A stretch of DNA of 64,000 nt, taken from positions 244,501 to 308,500 of the forward strand of contig CAJNDS010002377.1 of the NCBI GenBank assembly GCA_905221605.1, in the 5' to 3' direction. Positions 9,731 to 19,974 of the stretch are shown in pieces. The notes beneath the pieces were generated by a model, which made no database searches, was not told the DNA's origin, and saw only the letters and a program-made list of their open reading frames with translations. How positions within the stretch are numbered: the first letter of the stretch is position 1; every line of letters starts with the position of its first letter. Made by a program: the position numbers and the translations under genes. This DNA is from Symbiodinium natans. Lineage: Eukaryota > Sar > Dinophyceae > Suessiales > Symbiodiniaceae.

Positions 9731-9876
9731 TGTGTGTGTGTGTCTGTGTGTCTGTGTGTGTGTCTGTGTGTCTGTGTGTCTGTGTGTCTGTGTGTCTGTG
9801 TGTGTGTGTGTCTGTGTGTCTGTGTGTCTGTGTGTCTGTGTGTCTGTGTGTCTGTGTGTCTGTGTGTCTGTGTGTC
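9633..9876. repeat. TG/TGTGTC microsatellite, about 244 bp
   Basis: Pure (TG)n to about 9728 with one TA interruption, then a higher-order pattern of TGTGTGTC units to 9876, ending in a CG-rich tail. The long open frames across it (Cys-Val, His-Thr) are products of the repeat. Confidence 0.97.
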
Positions 9877-10333
9877 GCGCGCGCATGCGTGTGCGTGTGC
9901 GAGGCTGCTGCAAGTGCTCTTTTCTGGCGGTTCGCAGATCAGGTAGACTGTGCATGGCTTTTGCGATGCAGGAGGTCGCACACGGTGGAGGGCCAAGGCC
10001 ACAGATGCTGCACAAAGCAGACGAGACCGGCACACAAGCAGGAATCGGAATCGGGGCAGATTGAGAGCAGAGTGGGCGCACTTCTGGGCACCGTAGCTAC
10101 GCACTTCTGGGCTGTTGTGCCTGTCCTGAGGTCGCAAGTGCAGCCTGTACAATGCTCAGCAGCCTTTCCAGCACCATGGCAGAGGATGTGTGTTGGCCCC
10201 TACTAGGCTCAACCTTTCAGAACGCAGGATATCATCCCTCTGAGCTGTACATTGCTTTGGGTCCCATGCATTGAGGCGTCTACCTACCTCAGGCTGCAGA
10301 GACAAAATGGATGTCTCTGGAATTTCTGGGTGC

Positions 10334-11698
10334 TCACGCTGATTCCCAAAGGACCCAACCACTGCAGCCGATCTGAAACTTGGGCCGGAGATCTTCGATG
10401 GCAAGGTAGCCCACCGCTTTCACGGAGCACATGACGAAGCTGACGCAACCCACGAGGAGCACGAAGAGCACCGCCAGCATTTCTGGCCGCTTGGAGCGAG
10501 ACTCCTGGCTGGACTTTCCCGAATCCGCATCGCCCTCATCGCTCTCGCTGTCCCGGAGGAACTTCCAGTACAGCAACGCAGGGTAGATCTGGGTGACCCA
10601 AGGCGTAGTAAGTGCCGTGACGAAGTCCAGGAGCGTCCCGATGGAAGGTGTGAAGGTGGCCAGGATTAGGGCCAGGATGAAGGTCGGCAGCGTGTAGCCC
10701 AAATACCGCAGCACATCCGACACGGACCAGGTGTCCTTGAAGCTTGGCGCCCAGGCCCTTTGGCAGTACCGGCAGAGCGGCACCGAGTCCAGCATGTAGG
10801 AGACGAAGTTTCCAATCAGCTGAAAGAAGTTGAAGAGCGTGTTCACCCAAGTCCCCGGCACCCAGGCACTGACACCTGCTGTGATGGTGATGACTTCGCC
10901 GACCCCGAAGCCCCAGCGCGCCACCACGATACTGCCCACAACGAGGAAGATCAGAACGTTGAGGCCTCCGGCGAAAAGCAGCGACTTCTTGAACTCCGCC
11001 GGTTTCTCCATGCAGGCGCTGAGCTCCACAGTGAGGAAAGCAGGCACGTAAGCCCAGGCACTGACTGTGCAGCCGCTGGCCAGCCTCACCACCATGATTC
11101 CCAGGTCCGTCTCGGGGTTGCCGACCAAGTGTGCGGGAATCTTCTCGTCGATGTCGTACTGGAAGGCCGCCGCCAGCATGCACACGATCATGCCGAAGAT
11201 ACACACCAGGGAGATTTGCGTGAAGAAGTTGGCGTTGCTGAAGCTGCGAACCTGCGTCGTCAGCAAGCAGAGGATCGCCACGAGCCAGACGTAATAGTCC
11301 GTGCAGCCGCCGAGTGGGCCGATGCTTCCGATGCCCTGCAGGGCCTCGGCGCAGAAGCGCAGCGCGCAAGGCATGAAGAGGCAGAAGTTCCCCAGCTGAA
11401 TCAGATTTCCGAAGACCATGCCAGCACGGCCGAAGACCTTGAAGCCCAAGTCTCCAAAGGTTTCAGAGTCCGGATAGCGCCTCTTGATCTGCAGCAGCAT
11501 GTTCGAGCCAGCAATGGAGGCCCCGGTGATCACCATGCAGATCACAATGCCCCCGATGAAGCCGGCGTTGGCAATTGCGAAGGGCACAGCCATGACTGCT
11601 GAAGGCGCCGCAAAGGTGAAGAGGAGAATGCCTGCTTGTTGCCAGGTCATGATCGCGCCTTGCACTTCTTCCTTGGCCTGCTTCTGTGGACTGTCCAT
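10334..11698 (-). CDS. Amino acid transporter, AAAP family
   Basis: An uninterrupted 454-residue frame from ATG at 11696-11698. It begins with a short hydrophilic N-terminus (MDSPQKQAKEEVQG) followed by TWQQAGILLFTFAAPSAVMAVPFAIANAGFIGG, which fits the first segment of AAAP (auxin/amino acid permease, SLC36/38-like) carriers, in which a small-residue unwound stretch in TM1 binds substrate. About 10-11 hydrophobic segments follow, with a hydrophilic Asp/Ser/Glu loop near residue 400 before the last one. Family function is proton- or sodium-coupled amino acid uptake across plasma or vacuolar membrane; substrate cannot be told. Length is normal for the family. No intron is needed, so the gene may be a retrocopy or simply intronless. 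The last residues may extend past the conserved fold. Confidence 0.82.
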   Translation of the reverse strand: MDSPQKQAKEEVQGAIMTWQQAGILLFTFAAPSAVMAVPFAIANAGFIGGIVICMVITGASIAGSNMLLQIKRRYPDSETFGDLGFKVFGRAGMVFGNLIQLGNFCLFMPCALRFCAEALQGIGSIGPLGGCTDYYVWLVAILCLLTTQVRSFSNANFFTQISLVCIFGMIVCMLAAAFQYDIDEKIPAHLVGNPETDLGIMVVRLASGCTVSAWAYVPAFLTVELSACMEKPAEFKKSLLFAGGLNVLIFLVVGSIVVARWGFGVGEVITITAGVSAWVPGTWVNTLFNFFQLIGNFVSYMLDSVPLCRYCQRAWAPSFKDTWSVSDVLRYLGYTLPTFILALILATFTPSIGTLLDFVTALTTPWVTQIYPALLYWKFLRDSESDEGDADSGKSSQESRSKRPEMLAVLFVLLVGCVSFVMCSVKAVGYLAIEDLRPKFQIGCSGWVLWESA

Positions 11699-12822
11699 GG
11701 CAAACCGTATAGGACAGGGGACAAAATCAGTGGCTGCTTTTTTGAGTCTTTGGAGCTTGAGCTCAATCCACGAGATGATCTTTGCAGACCTTCCCTGCCT
11801 GCCTCTCCTGACGGCCTACCCGCACCCTGGTGGACCTTTCTGCAGTGTACTCCATCGTGCTATTGGAGGGCGCTGGCTCCACTCTCGCACTGACCTCCTC
11901 GAGATTCCTTTCGTGTGCGCACCGCGCCCGGCCCTGTACCTTCCCCGACCCCCCTTTTGTGCCTCCCCGGGTACACCTCTGTGAACACTTGGTTCCTCAT
12001 TGGTTTTTCTGCAGTGGCTCGGCCATCTGATCCTTCTCTTCTGGGCACTTCACACCGAAAGAAAAGGACTTACCCTTAGATCGTATTGCACGTCAGATTT
12101 TCGCTTAGACTTTTGCGACCCCAGAAACACTCGTCTGACAGCGTGGGGGGTTGAGGACAATGCCGTATCACTTCGTTTGTTCAGTCGGACAGGTCTCTTT
12201 TCAGCCAAGGGCCAAGAGTACTGCAACACCTTGCTCCAGGCCGGAGACTAAGTTGCAACAGAGCTGCAGCCTCACATATGAGACAACAAACTCAGGCAGA
12301 AAACCTCAGACATGCTTCGCATTCACCTGGCTTCACTGGCAAGCGCAGGGTGTGCATCTGCCGGGCGGTGCGGTGGGAAAAGTACGACCCGGCAGCGGAC
12401 GATCACCAGCCACCATAACGCGTCTGATAGCCTCCCCAGCATCTACGCGTAAACTCGTCAACCTCATCCACACACCCCCGCGCAAAGGGATGATCAGCTT
12501 AGCCCAATCGGGGCAGATCTTCCCAGAAAGTCTCGAAGACCAGTGGAAGATTAGTGGCTTTTAATGGCCAGAGGATCGTGGAAAACGAGGCTTGACCCTT
12601 CCTCTCCCTGTTCAGAAGATAGCTCAGCTAAGCTTGGTTGATTCCCACGCTAACAGCTAGCGGTGCTTTTCGTACGCATACCTGGGACGGGAAGCAACAT
12701 GGCGATCGGTTTACAATGTAGTCTGCTAGCCCTCCGAAATTTGAAAGGAATCAGCCCGGTAGCAATCCAAATGGCCGGAAGCTAAAGGATCTCTAACTCA
12801 CAAGGGCATGCGCGCAGGAATC
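11699..12822. other. Upstream region of the transporter; no gene supported
   Basis: About 1.1 kb with only short, competing frames. No TATA box is expected in dinoflagellates and none is claimed. No repeat arrays of note. Confidence 0.5.
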
Positions 12823-12829
12823 TCAATGG

Positions 12830-12985
12830 CGTGCGCCAGACTTTCGATTCCAGGCATGACCATCCTCCAGCAGGCGATCTGACCTCTGACCATCTAAGTG
12901 GCGGCCTTCTTCACAAAGAAAGCGCTCGCCCTCTTCCGTTGCGCTGCTAAGGAGCATCCTCTGAACCATATCCGTGCTTGTAAGG
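12830..12985 (-). CDS. Possible internal exon, unknown product
   Basis: Minus-strand frame with a balanced, charged composition, including TDMVQRMLLSSATEEGERFL and DGQRSDRLLEDGHAWN. An AG lies just before the TDM block. No family is recognised and flanking exons were not found. It could be chance; strand agrees with the neighbours. Confidence 0.3.
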
Positions 12986-13960
12986 GGCTGAAGCTTGGGT
13001 AGATGTTCCTCTCCTCTCTCTCTCTCTCTTTCTCTATCTCCCCCCTTCTCTCTGAACCCTACACCTATCCCATTCCTCACAAAACCTGGCTCTACAACAG
13101 GGCTGGTCGAGAAACTGAGTACTTCATGGCATTATCCGTCGCTCAAGAGAGTCATCACAACAGGCGAGGGAATCGAATTCAATGATTTGATGAGGACAAG
13201 GGATCAAAAAGACTTGAAAACGCAGGGCAAAAAACATTACCCTCCCCCCTTAAGGGCTGAACTAAGGGCCTGGAGCATTTGCCCTCCACACCGGGAAGCT
13301 TAAGGGGAGGCTTGCTGGAAGACTAAAGCGGGCTACGGGCTTTATGTGGGGAAGGGGGGGGGGGGGGGTAAGCTTGAAAAAGTGGAACTTAAGGGGATCG
13401 TTTTTTGTCATCATCCTCCGGTGACCAACTCTCTATTGGAAGTATGTTAAATCCCACTCCACTCGTTTCTGGCTATCATCATTCGATCGTAGCCAACTTC
13501 TCTCTGGAAGTGGAAAGCTTGGGATATCCCCCCTCGTTTGTGTCATCATTACTCGAGAACAAATCTCTTCGTGTTTCAAGTACATCCCACCGTGCTCGGT
13601 TTCTTGTCATCTTTGTTCGATAGACTTCTCTGTGGAAGTGGAAGGTGGCCTAAATCCCACCCTTCGATCTCGGTCGTCTTTCGAGAAGCAACTCTCTCTT
13701 TGGTGGGAAGGAAACTAGATTCCACCCCCCCCCCCCCCAGCCGCACACCCGATATGTTTGCCAGCTTCCCTTTGTTTGGATTTCAGTTGCCAGACTGGAT
13801 CCCAGGCCTATGTATCGCTTGGTAAGCCCTCAAGATCTTCTTCAGGAATGATAACAAGACTTTAGGAACGAATCATGGCGCAAATACTTGCAACTCCCCC
13901 CTGGTCACGTGCTGGAGGCAGCTGGAAGCAGGCTTGACTGCACCGCTGGCAGGGGGAGCC
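12986..13960. other. Non-coding, with small microsatellites
   Basis: A CT microsatellite lies at about 13011-13040, a G-run at about 13353-13369 and a C-run at about 13723-13738. Between 13400 and 13720 a loose repeat of CTCTxTGGAAG(T) with TCATC-containing spacers recurs about four times. Confidence 0.55.
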
Positions 13961-14322
13961 TTACATTTTGCAGAGTCGGCCCAACACGAGGAATTCCTTC
14001 CTCACACGTTGTCCGCTAACTTCAAGCATCTTTTGTAGGAATTCCTCCTTCGTGAAGCCGAGCTCCTGCTGGCCGCCGCTCCCGACGGCCTTGCACAGGT
14101 ACTCGCACGTGGCAGGACACATCTCGTGTTGAAAAGCAAGCTCCTTGAGAGTCACGCGCCCTGTGCTTCCGGCACTAGGGGTCATCATGTCAAAGGCATC
14201 ATTCCACGAACTCCACTGCCGCTCTGTGACGGCGGGCTTGAGGAAACTTTGCCTTCTTGTGCCGCCACTACTGGCAAACGGAGCCTCCATCTGCGCGAGG
14301 GTCTCCTGAGGGCATGTGGCAA
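13961..14322 (-). CDS. Exon-like fragment with EF-hand-like region
   Basis: Minus-strand frame ending at a stop at 13961. Residues include ERQWSSWNDAFDMMTPS, GRVTLKELAFQHEMCPATCE and FTKEEFLQKMLEVSGQR. The pattern of helix, loop with Gly-Arg-Val-Thr, helix, then KEEFLQKM resembles a degenerate EF-hand pair, though canonical Ca2+ ligands are missing from the visible loops. Probably one exon of a larger gene; its 5' limit is uncertain and the stop may lie in an intron or be the true end. Confidence 0.5.
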
Positions 14323-14496
14323 CCTAAGGTTTGCTGATCGCGGCATCTGCATTCTTCAATGGTGCTACATTGAAGTTGGCCCTTGGCAATGGGAAACATG
14401 TTGCAAGATGCGCCCATACCTGTATGCATTGCCTAGCCAAGGGAACCCTCCGTGACATTTGCCGGGAGCTGGGCCGTTCTTCGTGTTCTACCCTAA

Positions 14497-14526
14497 ACCC
14501 TGAACCCTAAACCTAAACCCTAAACC
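14497..14526 (-). repeat. Telomere-like CCCTAAA cluster
   Basis: Four imperfect CCCTAAA/CCCTGAA units directly beside the exon-like segment at 14527. Confidence 0.9.
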
Positions 14527-14680
14527 AGCCGAGGGCATATGCCTGGAGGTGATGCACTTGCAGGCGCAGGAACTCGCCCACCACGTGCTCGAGCTGCGCG
14601 TTGCTCTCCTTGGGCCGATACTCAGCGCCGCAGTGGGCGGCGATGTAGTCCTCCTTGGTCAACTCCTCCCTGCCTCGCAG
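14527..14680 (-). CDS. Exon-like fragment next to telomere-like repeat
   Basis: Minus-strand frame reading GREELTKEDYIAAHCGAEY followed by RPKESNAQLEHVVGEFLRLQ and VHHLQAYALG. ELTKEDYIAAH resembles the entering part of an EF-hand domain. Several AG acceptors lie at about 14680-14690. At its 3' side the frame runs directly into TTTAGGGTTTAG within a few bases (14497-14526), so the intron would begin in telomere-like DNA; a GC donor near 14530 is possible. No function assigned. Confidence 0.5.
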
Positions 14681-14741
14681 CCTTGGCTGGACTTCTTAGA
14701 GGAGTACTAATTTTAAAAAGGAAGGGCTATAACATCATAAC

Positions 14742-14855
14742 TTGGGATGTTCCCCCACTTATACTGGCAGTCCTGAGTATCCTGAGTAGGGAGTGTATAT
14801 AGGGGGTTCTAGAATCCCCATTAAGGACTGGTTAGTCTAAGGGGGAACATCCCAA
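14742..14855. mobile_element. Small foldback (MITE-like) element
   Basis: TTGGGATGTTCCCCC at 14742-14756 is the exact inverted complement of 14841-14855, enclosing 84 bases; similarity extends outward (CATCATAAC versus ATCATGA). No coding capacity. A third, partial copy of the motif (CTGGGATGTTC) lies near 15042. Size and ends fit a non-autonomous DNA transposon, but no target duplication was established. Confidence 0.5.
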
Positions 14856-15059
14856 ATCATGACCCATAAGAGGCAGAAGGGTCTTGAAAGGGCGGCTGAC
14901 ATGACTGTTGCGATAACTGAAAGCACCTTTTACACCTTCCTTTGAAGAGGTCCTGGAGAAAAAAGCTCTTGGCAATAAGCAGCTACGAAGCTGCCCCCCC
15001 CCCCCCCCCCCCCCCCCCCCACACACACTCTTAAAAAAGAACTGGGATGTTCTTCTTGT

Positions 15060-15145
15060 TCCTAAACCCTAAACCCTAAACCCTAAACCCTAAACCCTAA
15101 ACCCTAAACCCTAAACCCCAAACCCTAAACCCTAAACCCTAAACC
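15060..15145 (-). repeat. Telomere-like CCCTAAA array
   Basis: About 12 nearly perfect head-to-tail CCCTAAA units. Faces the oppositely oriented TTTAGGG array at 15235. Confidence 0.97.
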
Positions 15146-15234
15146 ACCAAGGACCGATGAAGGATCTCGTCCTCTTTGACGAGGACTTCATCCTCTGGGC
15201 GAAACGCTCTGGAAGCCCTGAATGCTTCTGTCGG

Positions 15235-15272
15235 GTTTAGGGTTTAGGGTTTAGGGTTTAGGGTTTAGGGTT
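15235..15272 (+). repeat. Telomere-like TTTAGGG array
   Basis: Five to six perfect TTTAGGG units, inverted relative to the array at 15060-15145, with about 89 bp of unique DNA between. Confidence 0.97.
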
Positions 15273-15344
15273 GCGGCACCCACTGGCATCCTTTAAAAGG
15301 GGTGAAATCGGGTTGCAGCAGGAGTCCTGCTTCCTAAGCTGACC

Positions 15345-17310
15345 CTGAATCTCCTGAGACATCTTCCTGAATAAGATCCTCTAGAAAACCCCATCACATC
15401 AGGAAAACCAACAATGTCCTAATCAAGTCCTGCCAAGGTCGAAACATGCTTTACTATGGAAGTTAGGAGGCTTTTTGTCTGCCAGCCAGGGGGTTCGGGG
15501 ACGTGGTAGCCTTAGGGGTTTACTAGGGTTTAGGGTTTTGGTCTCAGGTTTCCGGAACTTTAGTCGGGGGCTGCCTGAGCTACCCTAAACCCGAAAAGCA
15601 CAAGGAGTCTTCCTGGGCCAGGAACCCTAAACCTCGCGCCAGCAACCTTTCGTGGCCCCGTCTTGTTGGGGGCTGCATCAGGGTGTCTACGCTGTTGGAA
15701 GGTGCCCGGCTCAAAAGCCTGGCGATTCAACGGTGAGGTTTGGGCCTATTCCTTGCGCTTGGATTCCCTCAACGTCGCAAGCATGCTCCATAGCTCTGCA
15801 GGCCGCCGATGCTGTGCATTGCGATCCTGCCCCGCCAGTGATGCTGTACATGCCCTCGCAAGCATCCAGGGGCTGGTCAGAACACGTGACATTCTCCTTA
15901 GCAGCCCAGTCACCATATTTTGATAAGGGCAATGTTGGACCCGATTTAGTAAAGTGGGGCGCTATGAAGCGTTTTTCCCGAAAACTTATGGGGTCCCCCC
16001 CCATTGATGAGGGCGCGGTCCACAGCTATGCGATGTTTCCCGGCCGAGGCTCCCAATTCGGGGGGAAAAAAGGTTTTTTCATGTTTTTTCACCTCAGAAA
16101 AAAGAAGGCCTGTTTCTTTCGTCTCCGCCGAGAAGTCGTTAGGTCTGTGTCCTCAGGCCCCAAGTGCCTCTCAGGCACCTACAAACACTGCCCCAACCCA
16201 GATTCTAGAGGATCTAAAGCCCCAGAATTGTTTGGGGGGGGGGGGGGAGGGCCTGGGATACCAAAGCGAGTCCAACATTACCCCTTTTTGGTTGCTCACT
16301 TTATGAAGGGAGCCCGCTACAACCCGCTGAACGAGCCAAAAAAAGGGTGAAAAAGGGTACCACATGGGCTACCGAGCCTCTGGCAGCGCCGTGCCATTGC
16401 AGGCGCTCGAAAAGACAAGCCTCTCCGGATCCCCAACGTAGATCTTCACATTCCGGATGTCTCCCTTGAAGCCTTGGCCGCCAATGAAAATCATGTCGAT
16501 GGGCCTTAGGACGAAGTCGGCAGCTGAAAGGCCCGCAGGTATGGAAGCTGTGGCCGTCTCTCCATCAACGATGAGAGAGGCACTCCTACTGCTTTTCACC
16601 ATCTCAACCTCGTGCCAGATGCCATCATCAAGCCGCTTGCCGGAAATCAATGTGCCTTCGGAAATGTCCAGGCCGCGCCCACGTGGGCCGACTTCCGCTG
16701 CCGACTGGCAGTAAAAGGTCATTTTGCCCTGATCGGCGTCGTAGGGCGGTCCAAGACCATGGGACGTGAACACTATGCTAGTTGCAGAGGCGTAGTCTGC
16801 GGGCACCCTGCCCGTGATGATACCCGGATACTTCGCGCACATGTCGAAGAACTTGACTTGAACCTTGATGCGGAAAGACTTGACAAGGTCATCCGCGAAC
16901 TCGCTTGCATCGATGTCGCGGCGAGTAAAGGACCCCTGATCCAGCCAACAATTTGGCGCTTCCGGCTCGCAACCAAGGAGCACAACGCAGGCAGCAAACG
17001 CAGCAGAGGCCCCTGCCAGCCATTGCCATGACTTTGCCATGGCTCGGACGAAGTACTGTGCGTTGATGCTGAGGCTTCACAGCACTACAACCCGAGTAGG
17101 CTTCTTTTCTATGTGGAGCTGGTGCATACCGTCCATTTCTACACGTGCCACTGACCATCCAGTTTCGGGGGGGCCTGGGTGGGTGCTAGCGCCGGCACTG
17201 TGCAAGCAATGCAAACACCTCACAAAAACACAAATGGGGGTTTCCGAACATAGGGGTGCCCTTTTCTGGGGTTCCTTTCAAAAGGATTAAAGTCTTTTCG
17301 GGCATGGTAC
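15345..17310. repeat. Segmental duplication, copy 1 (with LamG-like gene)
   Basis: Matches 53275-56055 collinearly. Landmarks: CTGAGACATCTTCCTGAATA at 15354 and 53283; the block around GGGACGTGGTAGCCTTAGGG; GCGATTCAA near 15722 and 53663; the LamG-like gene; and AAGGATTAAAGTCTTTT near 17282 and 56022. Divergence is noticeably higher than in the ankyrin-like pair, with many small indels, so this duplication is older. Copy 2 has about 720 extra bases at 55206-55925. Confidence 0.9.
16369..17040 (-). CDS. Secreted or anchored LamG-like (concanavalin-fold) protein, copy 1
   Basis: 223 residues from ATG at 17038-17040 to the stop at 16369. The N-terminus MAKSWQWLAGASAAFAACVVLLGC is a signal peptide or signal anchor, with a lipobox-like LLGC that is unlikely to matter in a eukaryote. 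Residues about 135-215 show LamG hallmarks: KRLDDGIWHEVEMVK, then SASLIVDGE, then IFIGGQGFKGDIRNVKIY. LamG folds bind carbohydrates or other ligands outside the cell; specificity cannot be read. No intron is needed. A paralogue at 54278-55066 shares flanks as well as coding sequence. Start chosen because the paralogue starts at the same MAKSWQ. Confidence 0.75.
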   Translation of the reverse strand: MAKSWQWLAGASAAFAACVVLLGCEPEAPNCWLDQGSFTRRDIDASEFADDLVKSFRIKVQVKFFDMCAKYPGIITGRVPADYASATSIVFTSHGLGPPYDADQGKMTFYCQSAAEVGPRGRGLDISEGTLISGKRLDDGIWHEVEMVKSSRSASLIVDGETATASIPAGLSAADFVLRPIDMIFIGGQGFKGDIRNVKIYVGDPERLVFSSACNGTALPEAR

Positions 17311-17912
17311 CCCTATTTTGAGTTCAGAGGTGGTTCAGTGTGGAAAATGGTAGTAGGATTCGAGAGAACTTCTCATGTGAACTTAGACTGTGCGCGACGC
17401 TGCGCGACGATGCCCAAACCGGCACCAGATGAACGATTCAACAAGAAGCGACATGCCGGAAATCTTCAACTCAACCAGAAATGGGGGTTGCTAGCCACGC
17501 TTCCTGCCTGAAAGTCGTACCTCAAGCATGCCAGTTGGACGCTCCCTGCGTCAGAGTTTACAATCACCTGAAATAGAAAGTTGTACCTGCAGCGACAACT
17601 AGGTCCCTGCTTGAAAGCTCCACTTCTAGCAGAGAAGGGTGCACTGTGCCTTCAAGACTCTTGCTACATCTCTCTATTCCTTTCTTCGCCATCTTTGCCT
17701 CGCTTTCTCATGCTCCCCTTCTTCAAAAGCGCAGAAAACCACACAATACCACGAGAGAACGGCTCTCTTCTTTCTCCCCCCCTTTCTTCCCGAAAGGACC
17801 GGGCATGGCACTCGACGAGAAACTTTTTTTGCGTGAGAGAATCCTATCTGACCCCCTCCTCATGAGCCACCATTTGCATGAGTTTGCCCCCCCCCAAGAG
17901 TCCTGAAGCCCC
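17311..17912. other. Intergenic; no gene supported
   Basis: No coding frame or repeat stands out. Pyrimidine-rich stretch 17640-17860. Confidence 0.5.
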
Positions 17913-18542
17913 TCAAGAAAAACTCAAGGGGTCCTCGACGTTGCCACTCGCAAGGGCCGAGAACTGCTCCTCTAGCTTCGCCCTGCGCACCGCGTGGAGC
18001 GCGCTGCGAGAGACGTAGTTCTCGAAGCGGTCCTTCTCAAATCGGGAGGTTGCGGACTGCTTCTTGAGCTGCTCAATTTCATCCAGCTCTTGGAGCCAGG
18101 ACAGGAACATACGGTGGTGTCGTCCTTGTGCGTGCGGCATGGCAGCCTTCAAGAAGTCTAGGAAAGTCACACTTTGCCTGTCCTGGCGCATGGACTCCGA
18201 TTGCTCCAAGCCTCGAGCCGCGAAGTTGCACCAAAGGTCTGGGTGGATTGATGTTTTCAGGGCCCTCTCGGCCTCCCAGTGGGAGAAGGAATAGCAGCAC
18301 TCCTTCTTACAGAAATCGAAAATTCTCTTGAGCATTCCAATCTGGTCACGCCGGATGAAGCTCGAGTCCAAGGAACTGGCCGCCTCCACCGGATGCGCTA
18401 CGCGCCTCTTGTGCGTCATCTTGAACTTCCTGTCCTCATCCTCATACTTCTCGGGATCCTCACTCGAGCCCTCGGAATAGCGCTCGAAGAGGAGTGCGAA
18501 AGGCAGTGCCAGGGGATCACCTGACAGGGCCAAGGAGCGCAT
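17913..18542 (-). CDS. Large exon-like segment, possible EF-hand-domain protein
   Basis: A 209-codon minus-strand frame with strongly coding composition. An AG acceptor at about 18524 would start it at GDPLALPFALLFERYSEG. Further blocks: IRRDQIGMLKRIFDFCKKEC, WEAERALKTSIHPDLW, VTFLDFLKAAMPHAQGRHH, WLQELDEIEQLKKQSA and a Lys/Arg/Glu-rich helix to the stop. The QSVTFLDFLKAAMP block looks like the second half of an EF-hand. It may belong with the EF-hand exon at 19975-20081, which lies upstream on the same strand. No definite family. Confidence 0.55.
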   Translation of the reverse strand: MRSLALSGDPLALPFALLFERYSEGSSEDPEKYEDEDRKFKMTHKRRVAHPVEAASSLDSSFIRRDQIGMLKRIFDFCKKECCYSFSHWEAERALKTSIHPDLWCNFAARGLEQSESMRQDRQSVTFLDFLKAAMPHAQGRHHRMFLSWLQELDEIEQLKKQSATSRFEKDRFENYVSRSALHAVRRAKLEEQFSALASGNVEDPLSFS

Positions 18543-19077
18543 TAAAACACCCCTTCATAGGTTTCAACTTCTATGGGGATGTTTCCAATGTTTCCAAGGT
18601 CAGGAGTTAGAGGCAGCTGTGGGATCTGCAGCAAGAGGCGAAAAGTCTCATGTCACTCAAGTCTCAAGCAAATTGGCACTGAGGCCCAAAGTTCGAACGC
18701 GCCTGAATCTCCAAGGAACCATTCCTGAGTTGCTCTTCGGGAACCGGCAGACCCCCCACACAACCACAAGTAGTGTTAGAAGTTGTAGTACTAGTCGACG
18801 GTCGTAGGGTCCAAGTAGAAGTCATCGCACTAGTCCTGTCCTATTGTTGGAAGAAGTGTGTGGTGTCGAAGTCTTGAATTGCTCCGTGCGCATTCTTCGC
18901 GGCCACGTGGGAATCAGAGGTGCCCCGACAACCCCCCTGATTCTCCACTCCTACAGGCCCTACAGCCCCTCTGCGCGCGCCGGGCCAGGATGAGGCGGGC
19001 GGCGCGCAGCGTTTACGATTTATGTTGACTCACATGCTGTCGTCATTGCTCTTCGTGTTGCTGGCTGCTTCTGCTGC
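18543..19077. other. No gene supported
   Basis: Contains AGTAGTG-rich stretch near 18765-18800 and a GC-rich 18965-19010. Possibly intron of the minus-strand gene. Confidence 0.45.
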
Positions 19078-19078
19078 G

Positions 19079-19162
<84 letters not shown>

Positions 19163-19230
19163 GCCGCAGCCGCAGCCGCAGCCGCAGCCGCTGCCGCTGC
19201 CGCTGCCGCGGCCGCCGCCGGCGATGCGGC

Positions 19231-19270
<40 letters not shown>

Positions 19271-19353
19271 GCTGCCGCTGCCGCTGCCGCGGCCGCCGCC
19301 GGCGATGCGGCGGCTGCTGCTGCTGCTGCTGCTGCCGCTGCCGCTGCCGCTGC
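19078..19353. repeat. CTG/GCCGCT trinucleotide array, about 276 bp
   Basis: Long (CTG)n followed by interleaved GCCGCT and GCCGCC blocks, with GGCGATGCGGCGG cores at about 19217 and 19303, i.e. a duplication of a compound unit of about 86 bp. Six frames give poly-Ala, poly-Leu, poly-Gln or Arg-rich runs; none is flanked by convincing coding sequence, so I do not call a gene. Confidence 0.95.
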
Positions 19354-19974
19354 ACGGATGCCTAAATCGCCAGCACGATGGAAACGACTGCCCACTAGCG
19401 CGCGAAGTACTAACAATTCTGTATGCTAACGAACAAATAGAGATTGGCTCCCAAGCACCTTATTGGGTTCCTGCCAGCTGATGATGGAAGAGGTTGGCCC
19501 TCTCAACTTCTCCTGAGTCTCCTGACCAAAACACCCCATAATTCAGGCCCAGAATCCTCAAGTAGACTGAAGGGCATGCAGCCAGAGGACTTAATCTTCT
19601 TCGCCTGCATCGATATCTTGCAGGACACCCCGCCCCCACAAACTCCCCAAATGTTCGCCAAAAGGCGCCAAAAACCCCCTTAAAAACTGAACCCTAAACC
19701 CTCTACAACATGGGACCACTGCACACCCTGCCCCAAAAAAACCTCCTGCGCCGGGAGCTTGCAGCAGGACATCGTTTGAATGCGATCGAAGAGAAGATTC
19801 CCTGTCCACTGGCGTCTGGTGGACTTGGGGACGGAGGTGCCTTCCAGCAAGAAGGCCGGGGAGACAAGAGTTTCTTCAGCTGCAAAAAGAGCTGGGTGGG
19901 TTTCGGAGTACTCAGGATTTCGGGGCGTTTTTTAAGTGTAGGGGTTGTTCTTTCCCCCCCGAGGAACCGAGCAC
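19354..19974. other. No gene supported
   Basis: Telomere-like remnants near 19688-19702. Short competing frames only. Confidence 0.45.

Noticed and set aside
9388-10206. Open frames of 165-254 codons on both strands over the TG array
   Set aside because: They are Cys-Val, His-Thr or similar runs created by the microsatellite, with several frames open at once.
10536-11602. Long frames (277 and 280 codons) in other frames of the transporter gene
   Set aside because: Shadows of the AAAP reading frame; that frame alone shows regular hydrophobic segments and family motifs.
15060-15272. A real chromosome end or telomere fusion
   Set aside because: The two arrays point away from each other with unique DNA between, and many other short arrays occur; interstitial origin is simpler.
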